Notes: generated from the sequence alone by a model not told the origin. Counted from the stretch's first letter, positions 1-7,480 are shown. The stretch: DNA of 13,829 nt from DRVV01 sp038868255 (GCA_038868255.1 JAWCTJ010000033.1:1-13829), one strand, 5' to 3'. Numbers and translations are program-made.

Positions 1-736
1 TGTGAAACTCCATGTCCGCATACATTCCTCTAACTGTAGCCTTGGGCGGGTTAGCTCCAGGCTGTGGGAAAGTGAAAGTTCCCCATAAAGTGAAGATCAA
101 AAGCCCGATGATCAAGAGATTTACAATAGTAAACTGGAAAATTTTTGAGGATCCCTTTCCAACTTTTTCTTCATGCGGCTTCTCCTCCCCAGAAGTTATA
201 AAGAGCGTTAACGCAAAAATTGCGGCGATGAATGCGAGTAATAGAATAAAAGTGCTTCTCTCCGCCTGAAAAAGTAGTGGAAGGTTGCCGATGTAAGGAA
301 CCCTCGCTATTACCTTGCCGATGAGCAAAGATGAATTCCATGGTGAAAATTGGTCTCTTTCACCATATCTGCTGTAGTCGCCAAGAGTGGTAATGAGGTA
401 GTAACCATCTCTTTTCTCCAATTTGACGGCTCTATGAACTATGAGTTCTGAGGGATTATAGGGATTTCTGAAAACCAAAATGTCCCCTTTAAGCCTGTCA
501 GCACATATGTTTTCAGGGTTAACTCCTTGAACTATAATTAAATCTCCAATGTTCAATGTTGGCAACATGCTTCCTGATGCAACAGCTAACGCGGGATACT
601 CGGTGCGCAAGCCTAACTGTGTGGCGATGTAGGTGACATGTGCGCCGCCATAAATAACCACGAAAATAAGCACTAAAGTTAATGCGTTTCGAATGTGATC
701 GTTGCTCCAGATCTTTCTAATAGTCCCTGTTGCCAA
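1..736 (-). CDS. Signal peptidase I, archaeal/ER type (S26B), C-terminus cut by window edge
   Basis: A membrane serine protease that removes signal peptides from secreted proteins on the outer face of the membrane. An open frame of 245 codons runs off the window at base 1. Residues about 18-38 form the N-terminal membrane anchor. Box B follows with the catalytic Ser56 (A-S-G-S-M-L-P, then N-I-G-D), then His101 in V-H-R and Asp120 in L-G-D-Y. His in place of the bacterial Lys marks the archaeal/eukaryotic S26B type. Two more hydrophobic segments (about 162-182 and 200-219) follow, so there are at least three membrane spans with a charged loop between the last two, and a Pro-rich tail continues out of view. 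The start is taken as TTG at 736, because no ATG or GTG lies between it and the in-frame stop at 761-763; AGGAGA and AGAGGG lie upstream. Family assignment is firm; the C-terminal extension is unresolved. Confidence 0.9.
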   Translation of the reverse strand, partial: MATGTIRKIWSNDHIRNALTLVLIFVVIYGGAHVTYIATQLGLRTEYPALAVASGSMLPTLNIGDLIIVQGVNPENICADRLKGDILVFRNPYNPSELIVHRAVKLEKRDGYYLITTLGDYSRYGERDQFSPWNSSLLIGKVIARVPYIGNLPLLFQAERSTFILLLAFIAAIFALTLFITSGEEKPHEEKVGKGSSKIFQFTIVNLLIIGLLIFTLWGTFTFPQPGANPPKATVRGMYADMEFH

Positions 737-777
737 TCCTTGCCCTCTTAGTCTCCTGAATTAGGAAGCCTTTCAGA

Positions 778-785
778 GTTTAAAA
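778..785 (-). promoter_or_regulatory. Putative TATA box for the signal peptidase gene
   Basis: On the minus strand this reads TTTTAAAC, about 42 bases upstream of the TTG start. A transcript starting 25-27 bases downstream would have a leader of about 20 bases containing the purine-rich stretch used as ribosome binding site. This is pattern recognition only. Confidence 0.35.
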
Positions 786-795
786 CTTAGCGGAT

Positions 796-814
796 AAAAA
801 TTATGAAACAAAAA
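796..814 (-). terminator. Putative T-tract terminator behind the zinc-ribbon gene pair
   Basis: The minus strand carries two runs of five T (814-810 and 800-796) shortly after the stop codon of the second zinc-ribbon gene. Archaeal RNA polymerase commonly terminates at such T-tracts without a strong hairpin. No hairpin is visible here. Confidence 0.3.
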
Positions 815-836
815 TGGGGGTTTAAGAGGGTTAAGT

Positions 837-1052
837 TTATATCTCTATGCCTTCCGTACCCAGTTTTGCTTTTCCAACCACGCCTTTGAACTTCTTGCCG
901 CATTTAGTGCATTCGTACATTCCAAATATTGTTACTGTGATTCGCATCTTCTTGTCTGGAATAGGAGCTACAAGCTCCCAGGTTTTATACGGTTCATTAA
1001 CCTCTGTTCCACAGTCAGGACATATATTCTGTTTAGCTTTAGCCTTCGGCAT
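837..1052 (-). CDS. Small zinc-ribbon protein with Cren7-like core, copy 1
   Basis: A 71-residue basic protein with two Cys pairs, C11-x2-C14 and C48-x2-C51, which should bind one zinc. Between and after them is a pattern close to the Sulfolobus chromatin protein Cren7: Trp25-Glu-Leu27, a turn rich in Pro and Lys, then a beta strand ending I-F-G-M-Y, the second CxxC knuckle, and K-K-F-K. In Cren7 the equivalent Trp and Leu sit on the DNA-binding face and the Leu intercalates. Lys content is high at both ends. The ATG at 1052 has GGAGA six bases upstream. The gene lies 23 bases behind its paralogue, so the two are likely co-transcribed. A role as a DNA-binding architectural protein is inference; a generic zinc ribbon of another function remains possible. 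Confidence 0.75.
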   Translation of the reverse strand: MPKAKAKQNICPDCGTEVNEPYKTWELVAPIPDKKMRITVTIFGMYECTKCGKKFKGVVGKAKLGTEGIEI

Positions 1053-1075
1053 AGGTGGTCTCCGCTAGAAGTCGC

Positions 1076-1246
1076 TTAAACCTTCTTCTTGCTCAGGACT
1101 TCCCGGAATGGCTTCTTGCATTTGGGGCAGTCAAAAAGCCCTATTTCCAACTGCATCCTTTTACCGGACTTGTCTGGGCGTCCAGCCATCGTCCACTTCT
1201 TCCTTGCCGACGCCACTTCTGTTCCACATTTCGGACATTTAGCCAT
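1076..1246 (-). CDS. Small zinc-ribbon protein with Cren7-like core, copy 2
   Basis: A 56-residue basic protein with C4-x2-C7 and C40-x2-C43. After the first knuckle come Lys-Lys-Trp18-Thr-Met20, a Gly/Lys turn, then I-G-L-F-D-C-P-K-C-K-K-P-F-R-E-V-L. Cren7 (recalled from memory) has I-G-L-F-K-D-P-E-T-G-K-Y-F-R-H-K-L at the same place, so the match is close apart from the Cys pair, which replaces the turn residues. The frame is open further upstream, but the start is set at 1246 because GGAGGA lies seven bases before this ATG and the next residues form the conserved knuckle. It is the first gene of a two-gene unit with its paralogue. Chromatin binding is inferred from the pattern; zinc binding is well supported by the four Cys. 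Confidence 0.78.
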   Translation of the reverse strand: MAKCPKCGTEVASARKKWTMAGRPDKSGKRMQLEIGLFDCPKCKKPFREVLSKKKV

Positions 1247-1253
1247 TTTAATA

Positions 1254-1259
1254 TCCTCC
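1254..1259 (-). promoter_or_regulatory. Ribosome binding site that sets the start of the second zinc-ribbon gene
   Basis: The minus strand reads GGAGGA with a seven-base spacer to the ATG at 1246. This rules against the longer in-frame start at 1327, which would add 27 residues without conserved features. Confidence 0.75.
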
Positions 1260-1290
1260 AACATTCCAGCATCATGCTTTCTTATTATGG

Positions 1291-1307
1291 TAAATAAATA
1301 ATTTTCC
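1291..1307 (-). promoter_or_regulatory. Putative BRE/TATA promoter of the zinc-ribbon pair
   Basis: The minus strand reads GGAAAATTATTTATTTA, a purine-rich BRE-like start followed by a TATA-like core. It places transcription start near 1270 and a leader of about 25 bases holding the GGAGGA site. Confidence 0.4.
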
Positions 1308-1370
1308 ATTGTGCAATGCAAAAACATCGTCTATAAAATTACAGTTTTAGGGATTTTTGACAAATTCTCC

Positions 1371-1847
1371 TCACTGTTGCTCCAGGTTTTTTGAATACCA
1401 TATGAAAATTTGGCTTTTTTTGAACCCGAGTTTTTCGATGAACCGTATTCCCGCGTGATTTCCACTTTCAACATCCACTAGGGCTATGCGCGCCCCTCTC
1501 TCCCTAAATCTTCTCTCTAACTCCTTATACAATCGTTCTCCAACACCCTGCTTCTGCCAGGTCTTTTTTACACCCGCCCAGGCAAAGTAGCCGTAAGTCC
1601 ATGGGCTGTACGGACGTTTTAGTACGGCTCCAATAACAAAACCGACGATTCTCCCGGTTCTGGTTTCTTCAGCCACCAAGCATAGTTCAGGATCGTCCTG
1701 AAAATGCGATAACAACTCACCTATATTCCATGTTCTATATGTAAATTGTAGGCTGTACGGTGTAAATATTCTCTCACTTATACGCCAAACCTCAGGAAGA
1801 TCTTCCAGCGTCATCTGCCTAACTTCAAAATCACCCTTTTTCCGCAT
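1371..1847 (-). CDS. GNAT family N-acetyltransferase (RimI-like)
   Basis: An acetyl-CoA-dependent N-acetyltransferase of the GNAT fold, 158 residues from this start, which matches the usual size of RimI-type enzymes. The N-terminal part has the typical V-R-x-M-T-x-x-D-L-P-E-V beginning. The acetyl-CoA pyrophosphate loop is Q-K-Q-G-V-G at residues 98-103, followed by a helix, and the C-terminal motif V-D-V-E-S-G-N-H-A-G-I-R-F with E-K-L-G-F at about 124-142. The substrate cannot be told; RimI relatives acetylate protein N-termini, others small molecules. The frame can also start at GTG 1889, adding 14 residues. I prefer ATG 1847 because a TATA-like TTAAAATAT lies about 28 bases upstream, which fits a leaderless transcript, and no ribosome binding site precedes the GTG. 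Confidence 0.85.
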   Translation of the reverse strand: MRKKGDFEVRQMTLEDLPEVWRISERIFTPYSLQFTYRTWNIGELLSHFQDDPELCLVAEETRTGRIVGFVIGAVLKRPYSPWTYGYFAWAGVKKTWQKQGVGERLYKELERRFRERGARIALVDVESGNHAGIRFIEKLGFKKSQIFIWYSKNLEQQ

Positions 1848-1870
1848 AGTCCGTTTTTCCGTATTTTTAG

Positions 1871-1879
1871 ATATTTTAA
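1871..1879 (-). promoter_or_regulatory. Putative TATA box for a leaderless GNAT transcript
   Basis: The minus strand reads TTAAAATAT centred about 28 bases upstream of the ATG at 1847. With normal archaeal spacing the transcript would begin at or near the A of that ATG. Confidence 0.4.
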
Positions 1880-1977
1880 CCCTCTCCACTGTCTGAATAA
1901 AGGAGTTTCCAGTATCTATTTTTGTTGTTTATTTACAAGATTTTTGCTGATAAAAGTTCATCGAAAAAGTTGAAACT

Positions 1978-3894
1978 CTACTCTTCGTCGAAATATTCCG
2001 GCGGAATGTAATCCATATTGAATCTTTCTCTTGCCTGGAGAAGGCGTTCACGTTGCTGGTTCAATATTGTGAATAGTTCTTCTGGTGTATCCGCGACTTT
2101 CTCTTTATAGAACTTTTCAACACGCTCTATTTTGTTGAGGTTCTCAGGCACTCTGATGGTGAACTGCCTAACATAGTCCTCTCTGCTATATTTCTTTTCC
2201 AGAACCTGCTTGAACAAGACGCTTAAATCCTCATACTTCGGAATAAGCCCTGTGGGTGCTACCCTTGCGCCTACATTGCGGTGCACACGTAACTCCATCC
2301 ACTTAACCCAAACGTGCTTATCCCTTGGAGAATTCAAGTATTCCCCGGTTTTTAGGTCTCTTAAGAAGTAGTTAACGCCAAATATTACCGGGGGCTTCTT
2401 CAGTTTTCTTCCAAACTTTAAGTTGTTCCTGATGTTTTGCCCCATGGGGATGGATATGAAGTCTTGGATGCTCATCATGTTTATTTCAGGTATACCCTCC
2501 TTTCCAATAATGGCGAAGGTTGTTTCGGTTTCTAAGGCAGCTCCATAGCAGACTATTCCATGTTCCCAGTTGAAACTCTGTTGGACGGGTACATAGGCTT
2601 TTGAGTCACGTCCACCATACATTATTCCGCCAAGCTCGACGCCCATGGGGTTCTCTAACTCTGGATCGCAGTTTTCAAGCGCCTTGAGGGATATCGTGTA
2701 CCTGGCATTCTTATGGGCTGGCAAAATTGGTTCACCCTTTTCATCTGTTTTGCCCTCCCACCAGTGACCCGTATAGTTTACTCCATCTTTTGGAAGCTCG
2801 CAGCCCATTCCGAGCCAGTACGGCTTTCCATCCTTAACTAGGACATTTGAGAATATGACTTCTCCGGGACTTGTAAGTACCTTATATAACAGGGGATCAT
2901 CCTTTGGACTTATGCCTTGCAGGATGCCAAATATGCCGCATTCAACATTCACAGCTCTGGCTACGGAGTTAATGTTGCGTATATATGCAATATCATCTCC
3001 AAGTATTGTTTCACCCGGCAACATCGCCGTAGAGGTTTTGCCACATGCACTTGGGAAGGCCCCTGCAAAATAGGTTTTCCTCCCTCCTGGTCCATGCACT
3101 CCCATTATCATCATGTGCTCTGCAAGCCAACCTTCCTGGTTTGCCTTTCGTATTGCAAGGCGGAAGGCCAACTTCTTAAAACCCACAGAGTTACCTGCAT
3201 ATTGCGTGTTTACACTGTAGATAATGTTTTCAGTATAGTCAATGTACACTCTTTTTTTGTCATGGTCTATGCTGACCATGTTTTCATTCAGTCTTCCGCT
3301 TGAATGTAAAACCCTGAGAAAATGTGTATCTGGATAAGCCTTAGTAAACGCTTCGTAGCCCGGCCTGAATAATAGGTATTCGGAATGGGCGACGTACCAT
3401 GAATCCGTGCATTGCATGCCTAGAATTGTAAAAACTGAATTTGCCGGTCCGAGACATACGAAACGCACGATCATCGTGTGCCCTTTCATTGAATCCTTAA
3501 GGAGTCTTTTCACCTCTGCTAATCCTTCATCTCTATCAATCTGATTTAATGCCTTGCTTAGGTAGTCCCCTTTCGGAACAAGGTACTTTGTAGCTTCACG
3601 GTCTCTTCCCTGGTCGTAGGGGCCGTCGAAATGAACTGTGTGTCCAGGCATGGCCAAGGGTTTCTCTTCACCCGTTTCTATTGCCATTCGTCGAATGTAG
3701 TCTATATCCTCCGGCGTGTCAGCGGTGATATAAATCCTGTCCGGGTTACACAATTCCGCCGATTCGGCGATGAACCGATGGACCTCGGGGACTTTTATGG
3801 CGATTAGCCTCATATAATCTCGGTGACTCATCTTTGAACGGATGGATTCGAGGTATTTGCTTATTTCGTCAACGGTCTGGCTTTGCATCAGCAT
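1978..3894 (-). CDS. pckG: Phosphoenolpyruvate carboxykinase (GTP)
   Basis: Interconverts oxaloacetate plus GTP with phosphoenolpyruvate, CO2 and GDP (EC 4.1.1.32) in the cytoplasm, linking the C4 acid pool with gluconeogenesis. At 638 residues it is close to the GTP-type enzymes and longer than the usual ATP type. The nucleotide-binding P-loop is F-P-S-A-C-G-K-T-S at 280-288, including the active-site Cys284 characteristic of the GTP class. The metal-binding G-D-D lies at 299-301. W-Y-V-A-H-S-E-Y-L-L at about 166-175 and G-G-R-D at 427-430 are further family blocks. ATG 3894 is the longest start, but GGG lies directly before it and seven bases before the ATG at 3888, so the second Met (residue 3) may be the true start. 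It is the first gene of the minus-strand block and is divergent from lhr. Confidence 0.96.
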   Translation of the reverse strand: MLMQSQTVDEISKYLESIRSKMSHRDYMRLIAIKVPEVHRFIAESAELCNPDRIYITADTPEDIDYIRRMAIETGEEKPLAMPGHTVHFDGPYDQGRDREATKYLVPKGDYLSKALNQIDRDEGLAEVKRLLKDSMKGHTMIVRFVCLGPANSVFTILGMQCTDSWYVAHSEYLLFRPGYEAFTKAYPDTHFLRVLHSSGRLNENMVSIDHDKKRVYIDYTENIIYSVNTQYAGNSVGFKKLAFRLAIRKANQEGWLAEHMMIMGVHGPGGRKTYFAGAFPSACGKTSTAMLPGETILGDDIAYIRNINSVARAVNVECGIFGILQGISPKDDPLLYKVLTSPGEVIFSNVLVKDGKPYWLGMGCELPKDGVNYTGHWWEGKTDEKGEPILPAHKNARYTISLKALENCDPELENPMGVELGGIMYGGRDSKAYVPVQQSFNWEHGIVCYGAALETETTFAIIGKEGIPEINMMSIQDFISIPMGQNIRNNLKFGRKLKKPPVIFGVNYFLRDLKTGEYLNSPRDKHVWVKWMELRVHRNVGARVAPTGLIPKYEDLSVLFKQVLEKKYSREDYVRQFTIRVPENLNKIERVEKFYKEKVADTPEELFTILNQQRERLLQARERFNMDYIPPEYFDEE

Positions 3895-3935
3895 ACCCTT
3901 ATTTTGCTAAATTCCCCTCTTGTTAAACAGTGTAC

Positions 3936-3950
3936 ATTTTAAATCTTTCC
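3936..3950 (-). promoter_or_regulatory. Putative BRE/TATA promoter of pckG
   Basis: The minus strand reads GGAAAGATTTAAAAT: a BRE-like purine stretch followed by the TATA core ATTTAAAAT. The predicted transcript start, about 26 bases downstream, lies near 3913 and gives a short leader. Confidence 0.45.
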
Positions 3951-4015
3951 ATTTTAACTGCAGCTAGCTTTATGTGTATACCTATTATAGCTTGCTTCTC
4001 TAGTGAATGGAGCTG

Positions 4016-4029
4016 AAATTTATAAATTT
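4016..4029. repeat. Perfect 14-base AT palindrome with central TTTATAAA
   Basis: The bases AAATTTATAAATTT read the same on both strands. The centre is a symmetric TATA-like octamer, so it could bind TBP in either direction or serve as a regulator site. It lies about 125 bases from pckG and 165 from lhr. Such palindromes arise easily in AT-rich DNA. Confidence 0.4.
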
Positions 4030-4192
4030 TACATACGCAGTTTTCATTATTTTTCTAAAAATTTTTGTATAATGCACATTAAATCGTAATAACTACAATT
4101 TAACAGTCAGCAGTTGCTCGTTGAAAATTTTAACCCAAAACTCTTTTACATGGGTTTTGTTGCTTATTCTCTGGTATCTGAGGTTTAGTTAG

Positions 4193-7069
4193 TTGGAAGA
4201 TTCTCCAGGTAACGTTTTTAACTTGCTTGTGAAGCCCCTTCGACACCTCCTCGAGCAGAGGGGATTTTCAAAGCCGACGGAACCCCAGGAGAAAACCATT
4301 CCCAAGGTTCTTGACGGCAAGAATGTGCTGCTTATTTCACCCACCGCCACAGGTAAAACGGAAGCTGCATTTCTTCCAGTTTTAAATATGCTTCTGCAAG
4401 AGCCGAAGACGCCTGGTATCAAGGTATTGTACATTACCCCTTTAAGGGCTTTGAACCGTGACATGCTTGAGAGATTTGAGTGGTGGTGCAATAATCTAGA
4501 TATCAAATTGGCTGTCAGGCACGGGGACACCGAAATTCGAGAGCGGGCCAGACAAGCCCGAAGCCCACCAGATGTTTTAATAACCACTCCGGAAACCTTG
4601 CAGGCGATATTGTCAGGATGGATTATTCGCAAGCATCTCCAGAGCGTACGATGGGTTATAATCGACGAGGTACATGAGCTTGCAGATAGCAAACGCGGGA
4701 CTCAGCTTGCCGTAGCCCTTGAAAGGCTCAGAACCATAATTGGGCGGGACTTTCAGATCATAGGCTTGTCAGCGACAATAGGAAGCCCGGAAAAGGTAGC
4801 CCAGTTCCTTGTTGGAAATGAACGGAACGTTGAGATCGTGAAGGTTCCTGTTGCAAGGATGATGCGCCTTAAAATAGTTTATCCCCAACCCTCAGATGAG
4901 GACATTAAGCTCTCAGAGAAGCTTTACACCCATCCTGAGGTGGCTGCTAGGCTCAGAGTTATCCGCGAATACATAGAAAGCCACAAGTCAGTCCTGCTGT
5001 TCACGAACACGCGGGCAATATCTGAAGTTTTGGCAAGCAGGTTTAAAGTTTGGGACATGGACTTCCCAGTCTCCATACATCACGGTTCGCTGGCAAAACC
5101 CTCCCGTATAGCCGCTGAAAGAGGACTAAAAAATGGGGAGCTCAAAGGGCTTGTCTGCACCAGCAGCCTAGAACTTGGAATAGATGTAGGCAGAATAGAC
5201 TTGGTAATACAGTACATGAGCCCAAGGCAAGTTACCAGGCTTATCCAGAGAGTTGGCAGAAGTGGTCATAGGATTGGGCACATAGCTAAGGGGATAATTG
5301 TGACAATGGATTCCGACGACACGTTGGAAGCTATGGCAATATCTCGCCGGGCACTGAACGAGGAGCTTGAGCCAGTGGATATCCCTTATAAGCCCTATGA
5401 TGTTCTGGCACATCAGATTGCAGGTTTACTCCTTAAAGAGAAGCGGCTTGAGTTCGAGGAGATATTAGAAATAGCTAGGAAAGCATATCCCTATTCTCAT
5501 CTTACAATGGAGGATCTTGAGAAGATTCTAAGGTATATGCATGAGCGCTTTCCAAGGTTAGCATGGGTTTCATTCGATGATAAAGTAGCGTTAAAGCCGA
5601 GAAGGACTAAGGACCTATTTGAGTACTACTTCAACAATCTATCCATGATCCCTGAAGAAAAGCAATACCTCGTTATAGATGAGTTAAACAATGCGGCTGT
5701 GGGAGTTCTAGACGAAGCCTTCATGGCTGAATATGGCAAGCCTGGAACCAAATTCATAATCAGGGGAAGCCCCTGGCGGATAACCCACGTCTCCGGGGAC
5801 AAAGTATACGTAAAATCCGTTGATGATCCCACCGGCGCTATACCAAGCTGGATAGGTGAAGAAATCCCTGTGCCCTTTGAAGTTGCCCAGGAAGTTGGAT
5901 ACATACGAGGCTTTGTTGAGAAACAGCTTAAGATGGGACTGCCACCCAACAAAGTGGCTGATAAGCTAAGTGAAAAGTATCCCGCTGATAAAGAAACCAT
6001 CATGAAGACAATTTCTGAAATCATAGAGCAAGTACAGTTGGGAATACCAGTTCCAACTGACAAACGAGTAACAATTGAAAACTGGGAAGAATTCGTTGTA
6101 CTTCACGCTCACTTCGGGTCCCTTACAAACAGAGCCCTAGCCCAGCTGATTGGACAGCAACTTTCCGAAAAGGTTGGTTACGGCATTGTTGTGCAGCATG
6201 ATCCTTACCGCATATTCGTCCAAACCATGGGCGCAGCTGACGCCGAGCAATTGATCGAATTGTTGAGGGAAATGAGCATTATGGAAGAGCATACGATTAG
6301 GGATTCCTTGACGAAGGCAGTGGTGAAAACAGGAATCTTCAAGCGTAGAATGATACATGTAGCTAGACGCTTCGGAGCCCTTGAAAAGTGGGCTGACTTT
6401 AGCAGTGTAAGCCTCCAGAGGCTACTTAAGAGCTTTGAGGGAACTCCAATATTTGAAGAAGCCCTAAAAGAGGTTTTCATGAAGGACCTTGACTTGGAAA
6501 GGCTGGTGCAAGTCTTAAAGATGATTCGCGACGGCGAAATTCAACTGTTGAGAGTTGATAATAAGGGCAACGCCACCCCAATAGCCCGAGTTGGAATTGA
6601 ACGTGTAAGCATGAAGACTGATCTGATTCCTCCGGAACGGATGCGCGCGGTACTCATAGAATCCGCTAAAGCCAGACTGATGAATGAAACATGCACCTTC
6701 GTTTGCACGGAATGCTGGGAATATGTGGACATGATCAGAATTAAGGATCTGCCTAACAAACCAAAATGCCCCAAATGCGGTTCACCCGCTCTTGGGCTTC
6801 TCAAGGAAGAAGAGGAGAAAGTGCTGGCAATGGTTGATAAGAAGGGTGAGAAACTAGCTAAAAGCGAAGAGAAACTGCGAAGAGAAGCCCTACAGACCGC
6901 ACGATTAATAGCCAAGTACGGAAAGACCGCGGCTGTAGCCCTATGCGCCAGGAAGGTTCAAACATCAGATGTGAAGGAGGTTCTCGAGAAAGAACCTAAC
7001 CTCAATGATACATTTTACGAGCTCATCCTTGAGGCTGAGCGCAAGGCTATAACCAAAAGATTCTGGTAA
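4193..7069 (+). CDS. lhr: Lhr-type superfamily 2 helicase with C-terminal zinc ribbon
   Basis: An ATP-dependent 3'-5' nucleic acid helicase of the Lhr family, implicated in DNA repair and RNA transactions. It has 958 residues. Motifs in order: Q-like P-T-E-P-Q (28-32), Walker A S-P-T-A-T-G-K-T (49-56), Ia P-L-R-A-L (83-87), Ib T-P-E-T-L (132-136), II D-E-V-H-E-L (158-163), III S-A-T (193-195), IV L-L-F-T-N-T-R (268-274), V with S-S-L-E-L-G-I-D (324-331), VI Q-R-V-G-R-S-G-H-R (352-360). The H-H-G-S-L motif (296-300) is typical of Lhr. The Lhr-specific winged-helix and barrel region follows. Near the C-terminus C838-x2-C841 and C859-x2-C862 form a zinc ribbon, then a Lys/Glu-rich helical segment and a conserved-looking tail. 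TTG 4193 is used because GAGG lies nine bases upstream and no better start is nearby. Confidence 0.95.
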   Translation: MEDSPGNVFNLLVKPLRHLLEQRGFSKPTEPQEKTIPKVLDGKNVLLISPTATGKTEAAFLPVLNMLLQEPKTPGIKVLYITPLRALNRDMLERFEWWCNNLDIKLAVRHGDTEIRERARQARSPPDVLITTPETLQAILSGWIIRKHLQSVRWVIIDEVHELADSKRGTQLAVALERLRTIIGRDFQIIGLSATIGSPEKVAQFLVGNERNVEIVKVPVARMMRLKIVYPQPSDEDIKLSEKLYTHPEVAARLRVIREYIESHKSVLLFTNTRAISEVLASRFKVWDMDFPVSIHHGSLAKPSRIAAERGLKNGELKGLVCTSSLELGIDVGRIDLVIQYMSPRQVTRLIQRVGRSGHRIGHIAKGIIVTMDSDDTLEAMAISRRALNEELEPVDIPYKPYDVLAHQIAGLLLKEKRLEFEEILEIARKAYPYSHLTMEDLEKILRYMHERFPRLAWVSFDDKVALKPRRTKDLFEYYFNNLSMIPEEKQYLVIDELNNAAVGVLDEAFMAEYGKPGTKFIIRGSPWRITHVSGDKVYVKSVDDPTGAIPSWIGEEIPVPFEVAQEVGYIRGFVEKQLKMGLPPNKVADKLSEKYPADKETIMKTISEIIEQVQLGIPVPTDKRVTIENWEEFVVLHAHFGSLTNRALAQLIGQQLSEKVGYGIVVQHDPYRIFVQTMGAADAEQLIELLREMSIMEEHTIRDSLTKAVVKTGIFKRRMIHVARRFGALEKWADFSSVSLQRLLKSFEGTPIFEEALKEVFMKDLDLERLVQVLKMIRDGEIQLLRVDNKGNATPIARVGIERVSMKTDLIPPERMRAVLIESAKARLMNETCTFVCTECWEYVDMIRIKDLPNKPKCPKCGSPALGLLKEEEEKVLAMVDKKGEKLAKSEEKLRREALQTARLIAKYGKTAAVALCARKVQTSDVKEVLEKEPNLNDTFYELILEAERKAITKRFW

Positions 7070-7153
7070 GCACCACTTTACAACAACTTTAAATGTGAGA
7101 GCCCATGTTAATGTGGTGAGCACAGCTCTAAAATATTGTGGAGACCTGCAAAT

Positions 7154-7480
7154 TTGGAGATAAGCCGAAGAAAAATGCGCGAAGAAGTCCTTAACAGAAT
7201 CAAGTACATCAAAAACTGCGTCTTAGCACGGGAAATCTGTCTGCTCGTACGCACAAACCGGGCAGTTTTAGAGCCAAAAGATGTAGAAGAAATCTGCCTA
7301 TTCATTTCAAAACTCTGTAAGGAAGAAGGGTGCGAGGAACCAAGCGAGTTATGCAGGAAGGCAGCTGAAGCCGCAGGTGCAGGAGATGAGGAAAGGCATC
7401 TGGAGCTATGCGCCCAAAGCGCCATGAAATGCGGCGAATCCAGAAGGCCAACTCCTAAAAAGGCGACTTACGTTGCATAG
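7154..7480 (+). CDS. Uncharacterised Cys-rich helical protein with four CX6C pairs in a duplicated pattern
   Basis: I do not recognise this protein. It has 108 residues from the chosen start, no signal peptide and no membrane segment. All eight Cys fall in a strict order: C-x6-C-x18-C-x6-C, then x4, then C-x6-C-x18-C-x6-C. The two halves have identical spacing, which points to an internal duplication. The i,i+7 spacing would put each pair on one face of a helix, so a four-helix bundle with Cys facing inward is likely. Disulfide bracing or metal storage are both possible. The spacing faintly recalls the four-helix Cys-rich copper-binding family DUF326, but without its extra Cys. TTG 7154 is chosen because GGAG lies ten bases upstream; TTG 7136 and ATG 7175 are alternatives, and all keep every Cys. 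The C-terminal 12 residues are basic and Pro-containing. Confidence 0.75.
   Translation: MEISRRKMREEVLNRIKYIKNCVLAREICLLVRTNRAVLEPKDVEEICLFISKLCKEEGCEEPSELCRKAAEAAGAGDEERHLELCAQSAMKCGESRRPTPKKATYVA

Larger units (their letters stand above)
3895..4192. other. AT-rich divergent spacer between pckG and lhr
   Basis: A 298-base spacer, long for this dense window, with no coding frame that I can support and no tRNA-like fold seen. It holds promoter-like elements for both flanking genes, a perfect 14-base AT palindrome at 4016-4029, and a 6-base inverted repeat (AACCCA at 4132-4137, TGGGTT at 4151-4156) just ahead of lhr. T-rich runs around 4046-4067 could end a short transcript. An unannotated small RNA is possible but not shown by the sequence. 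Confidence 0.6.

Noticed and set aside
12..269. Plus-strand open frame of 85 codons at the left end
   Set aside because: It lies antisense to the signal peptidase gene, whose catalytic motifs and membrane spans are clear, and it has no recognisable content.
1247..1327. 27-residue N-terminal extension of the second zinc-ribbon protein
   Set aside because: GGAGGA with ideal spacing points to ATG 1246, and a promoter-like element lies inside the would-be extension.
4189..4692. Minus-strand frame of 167 codons opposite the start of lhr
   Set aside because: It is the shadow of the helicase motifs I to II region; the composition (Ser, Arg, Cys rich) is typical of antisense reading.
7071..7118. 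CACCAC/GTGGTG inverted repeat between lhr and the Cys-rich gene
   Set aside because: Six-base arms separated by 36 bases are easily expected by chance, and no U-tract follows that would make it a terminator.
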